Shown: positions 1 through 6,499, numbered from the stretch's first letter. The stretch: 21,010 nucleotides of DNA from JBGSWC01 sp041752635 (GCA_041752635.1 JBGSWC010000192.1:1-21010), one strand, 5' to 3'. The notes: generated from the letters alone by a model not told the origin. Numbers and translations: made by a program.

Positions 1-776
1 ACCCAGTCGCGGTATTTCCAGACGTTGGGCTTAGGATTGTCGCGCTCGAAGCTGTTGCTTTCGCCAAAGCGAACCACGTCAAGCCAATGCCGCGCCCATT
101 TTTCGCCATAGTGAGGCGATGCCAGCAACTCATCGACGAGACGCTCGTAGGCATCGGGCGATGTGTCGCCCACGAATGCTTCGAGCTGTTCATTCGTTGG
201 TGGCAACCCGATCAGATCGTAGTAGAGCCGGCGACAGAGCGTTCGCTTGTCGGCGGCGGCATTGTGGGGCAGGCCGGCCGCTTCGAGCCGCGCGAGCACG
301 AACGCGTCGATAGGATTGCGAACCCACCCGGGTTCTTTCACCGCGGGAACGGGCGGATTGGTCATCGGCTGAAACGCCCAGTGCCGCTCGTATTCAGCGC
401 CGCTGTTGATCCATTTGCGCAGGATTTCGATTTCTTTTGCCGACAGCGGTTTTCCCTCGGGGGGCATCCGCATCAATTCGTCGGTCGTCGCGATGCGGTT
501 GATCATCTCACTGGCGGCCGCATCGCCCGGCACGATGGCGAACTCGCCCGATGCGAGTTCCCCACGCGAAGATAACTGCTCGTGGAGCGCGAGCCCCGAC
601 TCGGATACATCGGGGCCGTGGCACGCAAAACACCGACGGGCCAAAATTGGCTTCACATCGCGCGCGAAACTCACCTCGGTTTCGGTTTGTGCCGAAACTT
701 GAGCGGGCAACCACACCGTGGCCGCGAACAACAGACCCAGCAGCGGGCCAAAGGGGGGGGTACGTAGCAGGAACAT
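1..776 (-). CDS. Planctomycete-type cytochrome c (PSCyt1) / DUF1549 protein, 5' part only
   Basis: 258 residues are visible from the ATG at 774-776 to the left edge; the rest lies outside the window. Residues 1-29 look like a signal peptide (hydrophobic stretch ending VSAQ). A single c-type haem motif CFACH sits at residues 49-53 inside FARDVKPILARRCFACHGPD, the hallmark of the PSCyt1 domain. After the domain (MPPEGKPLS, then EIEILRKWINSGAEY) comes HWAFQP and RNPIDAFVLARLEAAGL, the usual start of DUF1549 (PSCyt2), with LYYDLIGLPPT and YGEKWARHWLDVVRF. The family normally continues into DUF1553, which would lie to the left. Such proteins are large, exported and characteristic of Planctomycetes; their substrate is unknown. 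The start is preceded by GGGGAAG, close to the ATG. An 8-nt G run (753-760, plus strand) lies inside the signal-peptide codons. The family call is from visible motifs; a redox or haem-binding role is inferred from CxxCH. Confidence 0.9.
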   Translation of the reverse strand, partial: MFLLRTPPFGPLLGLLFAATVWLPAQVSAQTETEVSFARDVKPILARRCFACHGPDVSESGLALHEQLSSRGELASGEFAIVPGDAAASEMINRIATTDELMRMPPEGKPLSAKEIEILRKWINSGAEYERHWAFQPMTNPPVPAVKEPGWVRNPIDAFVLARLEAAGLPHNAAADKRTLCRRLYYDLIGLPPTNEQLEAFVGDTSPDAYERLVDELLASPHYGEKWARHWLDVVRFGESNSFERDNPKPNVWKYRDW

Positions 777-850
777 CTTCCCCGATTCTAACGCAAATTC
801 CGTTCGCATTTCAAATACAAATGCGACACAGGGGGATTTTCTCGGAAATA

Positions 851-910
851 GTCGACAAAATCGACGTACGTTTACTGTTAGCGAAACAGACTCTTCGCTA
901 TCGATTAAAC
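851..910. other. Two small stem-loops between divergent genes
   Basis: Between the divergent genes starting at 776 (-) and 933 (+) there are two inverted repeats. GTCGA (851-855) pairs with TCGAC (861-865) across a CAAAA loop. GTTTA (870-874) pairs with TAAAC (906-910), enclosing AGCGAA (880-885) and TTCGCT (894-899). They could be operator sites or leader structures for the gene at 933, but the arms are short and no clear promoter boxes accompany them. Confidence 0.3.
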
Positions 911-932
911 ACGCGTTGGGGGCGATCTCTTT

Positions 933-1445
933 ATGTCAAAACACCTGAGAAAACGCAAGTTTGTCGATCGCGACGTCCAGGGACGTCTCGTGGCAGCCGC
1001 ACTCAAGTACTGGACCATGAGCTTGCTCATAGTGGCCGGGCTATCAATAGTGGGGTGGGTTTTCGTCTATCCCGGCATCGGTACGTTTCTCACATCGAAC
1101 TCGCCCGGAACAACTTATGTACCGATGTTCGTCGCGGCAATGGTCGTGGCGATACTTATGGTGCCAGTCGCTGTCGTCGACCTCATTCGCCAGAGTCATC
1201 GGTTCGCCGGCCCGATAGTGAGGCTTCGACGCGCCATGTCCGAACTTTCGGCAGGGGGCGACCCGGGACCACTCGAATTCCGCGACAACGACTATTGGCA
1301 CGATTTAGCCGCACAATTCAACGCAGTCCGCGACCATGTAAGAGAGCTACGCGGCGAACAACCACGTCGAACGACCAGCAATGCCGCCGCTACCGCAGAA
1401 ATCGGTGCGGATTCGCGCCACTTGGCCGATTCTTTCAAAAAATAG
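933..1445 (+). CDS. Small membrane protein with HAMP-like domain
   Basis: 170 residues. A basic N-terminus (KHLRKRKFVDRDVQGRLV) precedes two predicted membrane helices at about residues 28-46 and 62-85, separated by a short periplasmic loop. Residues about 86-141 (RFAGPIVRLRRAMSELSAGG, then a DNDYWHDLAAQFN stretch) have the amphipathic helix / connector / helix layout of a HAMP domain. No methyl-accepting, kinase or cyclase module follows; the C-terminus is a short polar tail. I recognise this layout (KFVDRDVQG, HAMP) as a recurrent planctomycete type, without a known function. It reads in the same direction as the secreted protein and TadG/TadE-like genes downstream, so it may signal to or scaffold that surface system; this is inference. 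The upstream ribosome-binding sequence is poor (GGGGGCG). The ATG is chosen because the basic FVDR-type N-terminus begins right after it. Confidence 0.75.
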   Translation: MSKHLRKRKFVDRDVQGRLVAAALKYWTMSLLIVAGLSIVGWVFVYPGIGTFLTSNSPGTTYVPMFVAAMVVAILMVPVAVVDLIRQSHRFAGPIVRLRRAMSELSAGGDPGPLEFRDNDYWHDLAAQFNAVRDHVRELRGEQPRRTTSNAAATAEIGADSRHLADSFKK

Positions 1446-1622
1446 CCTGCCAAACAAAAAAACGTAACCTAAGTTTCAAATTGGAGAGGCAAATAAAATT
1501 AGGCGTGCCAAACCAACTTTTCGCATCGTGTTGACCGCCACCCAAACGCGATCAATAACCTACCCCTTGGGCAACGGTCTTCGCCGTTACCTCTTTTCTC
1601 GAGACGGCTGACACCGGTTGTC

Positions 1623-1630
1623 GGCAGGAG
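1623..1630 (+). promoter_or_regulatory. Ribosome-binding site that fixes the start at 1639
   Basis: GGCAGGAG ends 8 nt before the ATG at 1639-1641. It rules out the upstream in-frame TTG at 1618 and makes the second ATG at 1645 less likely. Confidence 0.6.
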
Positions 1631-1638
1631 CATTCGCT

Positions 1639-2283
1639 ATGCAAATGTACTCTCCACGTGTTGCTTGCTACGCTGTTGTTGCTGCGATCTTTGCCATTGG
1701 ACTCGCTTCGACAATGGCCGCCGATGTGGTCAAGATCGAGGAACATTGGTCTGTGCAAGTCGGTGGTCCCGAACCCGATCGTTGTGCTCCTCAAGTCACC
1801 ATGGTCATGTCACCAAGTGGCGGCACAAGTGGTGACTATTTCATGACGACGCTCAACCACCACGGGATGCCCGATTTCTGCGCCGGTGGCCTCGAGGTCC
1901 AGCACTGGCGCAACGACGACTTTATCGCGTCAAAACAACACGGCAGCAATGAGAAGCTTCATCACGACAACGAGACCATAAGTTGGGTGCAGCGTATGAC
2001 GCTCCCCCAAGGCAGCACCACGCTCACCTTTGAAGTCGACGGAGGGACGTCAGAAACATGGGGCAATTTTGGAGCGGCCGGACAGTTGCGGGTGCAGACT
2101 GAGACGTCGCTCACGCGACTTAACGATTATGAACCAGTCGTCTCACTCACCGAGTCGGGCATTGGCTTCGCTGGCAATCGTGTCGGCTCGCTCACGCTCA
2201 CAAAACTCGTGTGGTGGACTGACGACGGCGAGCGGCATGAACTCGTCGCGCCGATCGACATCGATACTGATATCGATCCGTAA
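1639..2283 (+). CDS. Secreted protein of unknown function
   Basis: 214 residues from the ATG at 1639. The N-terminus (residues about 1-28, hydrophobic AVVAAIFAIGLASTMA followed by AD) is a clear signal peptide with an A-x-A type cleavage site. The mature part is rich in polar and beta-prone segments, has two cysteines (in DRCAPQ and DFCAGG) that could form a disulfide, and many histidines (NHHGM, EKLHHDNE). It ends with an acidic tail, IDIDTDIDP. I do not recognise a named domain. It sits 62 bp upstream of the TadG-like gene on the same strand, with the HAMP-like membrane protein upstream, so a role in the same envelope system is plausible but unproven. Export is well supported; function is unknown. 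Confidence 0.75.
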   Translation: MQMYSPRVACYAVVAAIFAIGLASTMAADVVKIEEHWSVQVGGPEPDRCAPQVTMVMSPSGGTSGDYFMTTLNHHGMPDFCAGGLEVQHWRNDDFIASKQHGSNEKLHHDNETISWVQRMTLPQGSTTLTFEVDGGTSETWGNFGAAGQLRVQTETSLTRLNDYEPVVSLTESGIGFAGNRVGSLTLTKLVWWTDDGERHELVAPIDIDTDIDP

Positions 2284-2345
2284 CCTGCCAAGTCCACTGT
2301 GCACTCCAACTGCTATTCGCTTGAAATTCATCGGAGCCCGAAATC

Positions 2346-3509
2346 ATGACACACCGACCTAATCATTCACTCCAGCGAGACCGCCGTGGAGCGGTGACCG
2401 TGCTGACCGCGCTGCTCTTGGTCGCGCTGCTCGGCATAGTGGCTTTTGCAGTGGACGTTGGCTACGTGCTCTCTTGCAAAGAAGAAATGCAACGGACCGC
2501 CGATGCCGCCGCGCTCGCTGCCGCTTGGGACTATGGCAAACAGCTCTCCGACCGCCAATCGGTCAATTACGCGACGACCTCGGCGCGTGGCGTCGCGGCC
2601 AACTACGCTGCTTACAACGAAGTCGGCAACAACGGGCCTCAGGTCGACACCAACCCGAACAATATCCCTGGCGGCGGCGTGGTGTTTGGCTACGTAAACG
2701 ACCTGGGCGGGTCGGCAACGTCGTTCGAGACAAACGATTCAGCACTGTTCAATGCCGTACAAGTTCGTGTTAAACGCGACGCCTCGATTAACGGCCAAGT
2801 GCCGCTGTTCTTCGCCAAAATCTTTGGCCGCAGCGGACAGGACCTCAGTGCCGAGGCGACCGCCGCCATCGTTCGCGATGTGTCGGGTTTTCAGATCACG
2901 AGCGGTGGCGACAATATCGACCTGCTACCGTTTGCACTCGATCTCAATACCTACAATGCCTGGATCGCTGGAAGCGGCAGCGACAACTGTTGCTTCAACG
3001 AAGCGACCGGCACTGTATCGTCGGGCAACGATGGATGGCTCGAAGTTAACCTCTATCCTCAGGGAACCGGCTCGCCCGGCAACCGCGGCACCGTCGACAT
3101 CGGTGGTTCCAATAACAGCACCAGCGACATCGCTCGTCAAATTCTCGATGGCATCTCGGCTCAGGATTTGATCGATCTTGGTAAGCCACTCGTCTTCGAC
3201 CAAAACGGCGAACTCACTCTTAACGGCGACACCGGCATCAGCGCCGGTGTCAAAGACGAACTGGCCGCCATCATCGGCCAGCCCCGTGCAATTCCCATCT
3301 TTCGCGAAGTCAACGGCCCTGGCAACAACGCCATTTACACAATCGTCAAATGGTGTGGCATTCGTATTGTCGACGTCAAGTTGACCGGTCCCATGAACAA
3401 GAAACATGTGACTATTCAGCACGCCCCCATGACAATTAAAGGGGTTGTTCCATCGACCACGGTCGGCACCAGCAGTTATGTTTATTCGCCGGCCGTGTTG
3501 CTTAAATAA
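2346..3509 (+). CDS. TadG-like Flp pilus-assembly protein
   Basis: 387 residues. The N-terminus DRRGAVTVLTALLLVALLG, continuing through a membrane helix (about residues 14-40) to VDVGYVL and MQRTADAAALAAA, is the standard start of TadE/TadG-like proteins. In the family a single N-terminal helix anchors a large periplasmic or extracellular domain thought to take part in tight-adherence (Flp) pilus assembly. The rest is Gly/Asn/Asp-rich with few cysteines (NCCFNE, KWCGIR). GGAG at 2333-2336 lies 9 nt before the ATG, supporting this start. The TadE-like gene follows after about 110 bp on the same strand. None of the motor or secretin genes of a complete tad locus (tadA, tadB, tadC, rcpA/C) is in the window, so this is an isolated minor-component pair, as often seen in Planctomycetes. 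Confidence 0.88.
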   Translation: MTHRPNHSLQRDRRGAVTVLTALLLVALLGIVAFAVDVGYVLSCKEEMQRTADAAALAAAWDYGKQLSDRQSVNYATTSARGVAANYAAYNEVGNNGPQVDTNPNNIPGGGVVFGYVNDLGGSATSFETNDSALFNAVQVRVKRDASINGQVPLFFAKIFGRSGQDLSAEATAAIVRDVSGFQITSGGDNIDLLPFALDLNTYNAWIAGSGSDNCCFNEATGTVSSGNDGWLEVNLYPQGTGSPGNRGTVDIGGSNNSTSDIARQILDGISAQDLIDLGKPLVFDQNGELTLNGDTGISAGVKDELAAIIGQPRAIPIFREVNGPGNNAIYTIVKWCGIRIVDVKLTGPMNKKHVTIQHAPMTIKGVVPSTTVGTSSYVYSPAVLLK

Positions 3510-3517
3510 AGTTTCTC

Positions 3518-3562
3518 TCGGGCGAAGCCTGCAACGTGTTGGCAAGTTGCAGGCGCACCCGA
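3518..3562 (+). other. Strong hairpin between the TadG-like and TadE-like genes
   Basis: GCCTGCAAC (3527-3535) and GTTGCAGGC (3546-3554) form a perfect 9-bp stem with a 10-nt loop. TCGGG (3518-3522) and CCCGA (3558-3562) can extend it across a small internal loop. It starts 9 bp after the TadG-like stop. No T-run follows, so it is more likely an intercistronic RNA-stability or attenuation element than a classical terminator, but termination cannot be excluded. Confidence 0.55.
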
Positions 3563-3617
3563 TGTCAGGCCTAACTTTGGTTGGGCTAATCCAATTCCCT
3601 AGTGGGGCGCTCCTTAC

Positions 3618-3686
3618 ATGTACTCGACTCGTCGTAAATGCTGAACAACCGATCGCCGCGGCGCTGCGGCTGTTGAATTTGCCATT
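3618..3686 (+). other. 5' end of the TadE-like gene, interrupted by an in-frame TGA
   Basis: The ATG at 3618 opens the frame M-Y-S-T-R-R-K-C, then TGA (3642-3644), then T-T-D-R-R-G-A-A-A-V-E-F-A-I in the same frame as the downstream TadE-like helix. RRGAAAVEF is the family's conserved N-terminal segment, so the true gene appears to begin here and to carry one stop codon. A CGA (Arg) codon would restore it with a single base change. No ATG, GTG or TTG exists in this frame between the TGA and the GTG at 3687. An alternative ATG at 3638 is in another frame and stops at 3674-3676 after 12 residues. Confidence 0.6.
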
Positions 3687-4034
3687 GTGGCACCGCTGCT
3701 GTTTATGCTGGTCATCGGCTTCATCGAAATCGGTCGAGGCCTGATGGTCCAGCAAGTTCTAACCAACGCGTCGCGCGTGGGAGCACGCGAAGCGATCACC
3801 ATTGGAGCTACCAGCCAAGCGGTCACCGACACCGTGACCGCCTACGCCAGCGGCGCATCCGTAGGTAGCGTCAGCGTTTCTTGCAGCCCCAGCCCGACGG
3901 CCGCTGCAGCAGGCGACATGGTCTCGGTCAAGGTCTCGGTCAATTACGGCAACGTCAGTTGGCTGCCCGCGCCGTGGTTCATGGGCGACACCACCCTCAC
4001 AGCCACCAGCGTGATGCGGAAGGAAGGGTTTTAG
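3687..4034 (+). CDS. TadE-like pilus-assembly protein (N-terminally truncated as annotated)
   Basis: 115 residues from the GTG at 3687, but homology-like sequence extends upstream in frame to 3645. The N-terminal helix APLLFMLVIGFIEIGRGLMV followed by QQVLTNASRVGAREA is the TadE family signature. The C-terminal half (VSVKVSVNYGNVSWLP, then TATSVMRKEGF) matches the usual end of the family. Started at the GTG, the protein lacks the RRGAAAVEF segment that normally sits at the membrane entry and prepilin-peptidase-type processing region. It is either a pseudogene by a nonsense mutation, is rescued by readthrough or a non-standard start, or reflects a sequencing error. It lies downstream of the TadG-like gene, and its stop codon overlaps that of the convergent Uma2 gene by 4 bp. 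Confidence 0.75.
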   Translation: MAPLLFMLVIGFIEIGRGLMVQQVLTNASRVGAREAITIGATSQAVTDTVTAYASGASVGSVSVSCSPSPTAAAAGDMVSVKVSVNYGNVSWLPAPWFMGDTTLTATSVMRKEGF

Positions 4035-4663
4035 TCGATCGGTCGTTGGTCGACGGTGAACTTCCACCGACCGTGTTGATTACGCAAACGACTCAGCCGA
4101 ACGGCGCGATTCAGCACTCGGCTGCCGACAAAACCTTCGCCACTGGTCGGCACCGCTTCGAATCGACTGGCTCCCCTCGTGTCGATGTCGAATACCACCG
4201 CGTCGCCTCGCGCATCGGCGATCCAGTATTCGTCGATGCCCGCCTCGTAGTAGGCAGCCATCAACAGTTTCGTGTCTTTACGCGCGGAACTATCGCTGAC
4301 GACTTCGACCACCAAGTCGGGAGCACCGACGAGCTCGCCCGAGTCATCGGGGTCACTCTTGCTTGGTTTCAGCACGACACGTCCGGAGTTGAATGAGTCG
4401 TGCGATACAAAAACCAAGTCCGGTTCCGCTGAAAGCTGAATCGACGACGATACAACGCGCGTCTCGCCAATGCTCACATACCCAAGGTCGTCAAACTCGA
4501 CTCGGTTCGCAATTGCGCGGAACAACTGTGCTTTCGATTGACCGTGACTGACGAGCATTGGCGGCAGCATATCAATCGCTAACGAGCCGGCTACGTAGTC
4601 AATACGGCCCTTTACGGGGAAGTCGTCGCTTTGGGTCCATTCGCGAAACTGCTCGAACGACAT
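4031..4663 (-). CDS. Uma2 family (DUF820) PD-(D/E)XK nuclease-fold protein
   Basis: 210 residues from the ATG at 4661-4663; an in-frame TTG at 4672 is possible but has no ribosome-binding site. The sequence follows the Uma2 family pattern: GRIDYVAGSLAIDMLPPM near the N-terminus, EPDLVFVS (D82), then APDLVVEVVSDSSARKDTK with E120 and K132, and GIDEYWIADA. These acidic residues and the lysine match the PD-(D/E)XK restriction-nuclease-like active site. The family is very abundant in planctomycetes and cyanobacteria, often in many copies per genome; its biological role and substrate are not established. It stands alone here, convergent with the TadE-like gene and overlapping it by 4 bp. The family call is firm; nuclease activity is inferred from the intact motif. 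Confidence 0.9.
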   Translation of the reverse strand: MSFEQFREWTQSDDFPVKGRIDYVAGSLAIDMLPPMLVSHGQSKAQLFRAIANRVEFDDLGYVSIGETRVVSSSIQLSAEPDLVFVSHDSFNSGRVVLKPSKSDPDDSGELVGAPDLVVEVVSDSSARKDTKLLMAAYYEAGIDEYWIADARGDAVVFDIDTRGASRFEAVPTSGEGFVGSRVLNRAVRLSRLRNQHGRWKFTVDQRPID

Positions 4664-4747
4664 GGTCGGCAAGGGGAGCGTAAAAGCCGTGGGGAAATCG
4701 CCGGTGATGCTGAGGGTGTGTTCCTTAAGTTTGATTATCGCACACGG

Positions 4748-4813
4748 GTAGCCGGATTCGCAATAATTCGGAAGCGTTAACGCTCAGTTCCCAAGTGTTG
4801 CCACCTCGGCTAC
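4748..4813. repeat. Dispersed 66-bp repeat, copy A
   Basis: The element opens GTAGCCGGATTCGCAATAAT and closes CCCAAGTGTTGCCACCTCGGCTAC-like, giving terminal inverted repeats GTAGCCG / CGGCTAC. Close relatives occur at 5541-5605 and 20896-20961. This copy ends 17 bp from the stop codon of the minus-strand gene at 4831, so it would lie in the 3' untranslated end of that transcript. Confidence 0.8.
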
Positions 4814-4830
4814 AAGTTGCCGCCACTTCG

Positions 4831-5439
4831 TTATCCGCCAACGAGCGAAAACAGAGCGCCCATTAACGCCAGAAACATCACGAGCACTAAAAATGCGACG
4901 AGAATCCAGACGACGACCGACGTTTTGTATCTGATGTGGGGCGTCTGGCGGCGAATTTCCGCGTACTCCTTACTGAGCACGAACTCTCCTTTTTTCGACA
5001 TCACAAGGTAGAGCCCATAGCCGTTGATAAGGGTGCCAATCGGGAATCCCAATAGCCCAATGGCCAACAACAACATCGCAGGAGTTCTCGCCTGGGGCTT
5101 GAGCGCGCGTAGGCCAAGACCAACCCAGAAATACAACACGGTAAATAACCCGGCGAAGAGTGCAATCACTCCACCCGTTGCCATCGCGCTACTTTCCATT
5201 TCCCCCGGGTTATTGGAAAGAGCAATGCTGACCGCCATCACTAAATTGACTGTGGCAACGAGTGCGGCAAGAATTCCACCCAACACAAACAGCGACCCAA
5301 ATCCTTGAATCGACGCTTCATGGTTCAGGTATTCGCGGCGTACCATCTCGGCATCGGTGTCGCCAATGTCGGCGGCGAGTGGCCGACTATCGGTCAGGGG
5401 CGAGGCGAAGGGGTTGATTTCATCGGATGAGCCAGACAT
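4831..5439 (-). CDS. Four-helix membrane protein of unknown function
   Basis: 202 residues from the ATG at 5437-5439. The N-terminus is a cytoplasmic-looking polar tail with NPFASPL at residues 9-15, a motif I often associate with planctomycete membrane proteins of unknown role. Four hydrophobic segments follow at about residues 46-74, 82-108, 117-142 and 171-200, separated by short charged loops (RALKPQART; SKKGEFVLSKEYAEIRRQTP). No enzyme motif is visible. An in-frame TTG at 5481 would add 14 residues; I prefer the ATG because the NPFASP motif normally sits near the N-terminus and the extension overlaps a GGTCGGGTGAGGGG repeat also seen inside mfd. It is followed by repeat copy A and preceded by copy B about 100 bp upstream. 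Confidence 0.75.
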   Translation of the reverse strand: MSGSSDEINPFASPLTDSRPLAADIGDTDAEMVRREYLNHEASIQGFGSLFVLGGILAALVATVNLVMAVSIALSNNPGEMESSAMATGGVIALFAGLFTVLYFWVGLGLRALKPQARTPAMLLLAIGLLGFPIGTLINGYGLYLVMSKKGEFVLSKEYAEIRRQTPHIRYKTSVVVWILVAFLVLVMFLALMGALFSLVGG

Positions 5440-5540
5440 CGTGCGGAAGCTCTCTTCGCTGGTCGGGTGAGGGGAACACAAAACCTCTTAACGCTTGCCA
5501 AATGATACTTCATCATAAACCGTGCCGCAGCACTCTCGCG

Positions 5541-5605
5541 GTAGCCGGATTCGCAAGAATTAGGTAGCGTTATCGATAGGGCCCAAAGTGTTGCCATTCG
5601 GCTCC
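5541..5605. repeat. Dispersed 66-bp repeat, copy B
   Basis: 65 bp, opening GTAGCCGGATTCGCAAGAAT and ending TTGCCATTCGGCTCC. CCGGATTC-GCAA-GAATTAGG forms a hairpin-like unit with a GCAA loop. It is aligned end to end with copies A (4748-4813) and C (20896-20961), in the same orientation. The right terminal repeat has one change (GGCTCC for GGCTAC). Confidence 0.8.
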
Positions 5606-5866
5606 GCCTTGCACGGCCCTTATTTGACTCTTCTGCGGGTCTCTAGGGGACACGCATCCGACGCAAACTCGACACACCGCCGCAACTTGTTGCCAAAAAA
5701 GTAGTTGCGGACGATTGGCGCATCGACATTCTTCGCAATCCGAACCTCGCGAGGTGGCCATTTTTCGTTGTGGAAATCGGCCACGCGGTAGCCTACATTC
5801 GGGGGTGCATCGTAGCGATTTTGGCGTGATGGGGTGGTGTCGGTCGTGGGACGGGCACCGGGCAGG

Positions 5867-5892
5867 ATGACTGGGCAATATGACTGGGCAAG
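5867..5892. repeat. Tandem 13-bp direct repeat
   Basis: ATGACTGGGCAAT (5867-5879) is followed directly by ATGACTGGGCAAG (5880-5892), identical at 12 of 13 positions. A related CTGGGCAAG occurs at 6079-6087. Confidence 0.7.
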
Positions 5893-5940
5893 CGATGAAT
5901 TTTGAGCGCCCGAAAGTGACGACAATGAACCTAAATTCCC

Positions 5941-6015
5941 CGAGTTTTGCACCTCTTGATTGTAGTTGGGCCTATGAATCAAGGAGTCTTGCGATCCGAG
6001 CGGGTGCAAAACTCG
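5941..6015. repeat. Long inverted repeat / nested hairpin
   Basis: CGAGTTTTGCACC (5941-5953) and GGTGCAAAACTCG (6003-6015) are perfect 13-bp inverted repeats. Inside, CTTGATT (5955-5961) and AATCAAG (5977-5983) form a second 7-bp stem. A third TTTTGCACC copy lies at 6020-6028. The structure is far more regular than chance and may be a structured RNA, a small mobile-element relic or a binding site. Confidence 0.7.
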
Positions 6016-6110
6016 CCGACTTTTGCACCCCGATCGAATTGTTGGCTGCGCGACTAAATTCAGGGGCCACGCGCACTGCTGGGCAAGCCAGAGGGTGGCA
6101 CCCGGCGGAA

Positions 6111-6225
6111 GGCAGCAGGCAGCAGGCAGAGGGCAGCAGGAGCGTCGACTTCGTCGACGCGTCGTTTCGCGCAGCGAAACCGCCCACCGCCCACCGCCCA
6201 CTGACAACCGACAACCGACAATTTG
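6111..6225. repeat. Heptamer tandem repeats flanking two perfect hairpins
   Basis: The left block has GGCAGCA, GGCAGCA, GGCAGAG, GGCAGCA (6111-6138). The right block has CCACCGC twice, CCACTGA, CAACCGA twice and CAATTTG (6184-6225). Between them are two hairpins: GCGTCGAC-TTC-GTCGACGC (6142-6160) and GTTTCGC-GCA-GCGAAAC (6164-6180). The 7-bp period does not preserve a codon frame, so all frames give low-complexity peptides; the block is best read as non-coding short tandem repeats. Confidence 0.75.
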
Positions 6226-6360
6226 AAACTCACTCGAACCCTTACGGGCACGGCTCTTGGGTGCTTCGAAAGTCCGCAGAAGAGGGGGCTAAAACAGTTT
6301 TGTCAAAAACGTCGCCAACTGGTCGGTCAAAACCCAGGTACGAAATTCGCCCGCGATGTT

Positions 6361-6398
6361 CGAAATCGACAGCAAAAAAAGTGGTTTTTGCGATTTCG
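6361..6398. other. Bulged stem-loop
   Basis: CGAAATCG (6361-6368) pairs with CGATTTCG (6391-6398), and CAAAAA (6373-6378) with TTTTTG (6385-6390), leaving a 4-nt ACAG bulge and a 6-nt loop. That is 14 base pairs in 38 nt. Confidence 0.6.
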
Positions 6399-6414
6399 GC
6401 GAGAGACACAATGC

Positions 6415-6499
6415 GGGGTTTTGTCCCCTCCAATCGTGTTGGCGTTATCGTGGACGGAACGGTCAAAACCCCCGGGGCAATACACCCCCGATTCGGGGG
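6415..6499. other. Further inverted and direct repeats upstream of the kinase gene
   Basis: GGGGTTTTG (6415-6423) and CAAAACCCC (6464-6472) are 9-bp inverted repeats. CCCCCG-ATT-CGGGGG (6485-6499) is a perfect small hairpin. CGGTCAAAACCC at 6460-6471 is a direct repeat of 6324-6335. No T-run follows the last hairpin, so a terminator is not supported. Confidence 0.5.

Noticed and set aside
551..1534. Plus-strand open frame of 327 codons spanning two gene ends
   Set aside because: It overlaps the PSCyt1 gene and the HAMP-like gene in the wrong frame, and its translation is Arg/Ser/Pro-rich with no domain.
2925..3755. Minus-strand frame of 276 codons antisense to the TadG-like gene
   Set aside because: It is an antisense shadow of a gene with clear family motifs; no signal, domain or ribosome-binding site.
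6485..6499. CCCCCG-ATT-CGGGGG as a terminator
   Set aside because: No T-run follows and there is no gene immediately upstream to terminate.
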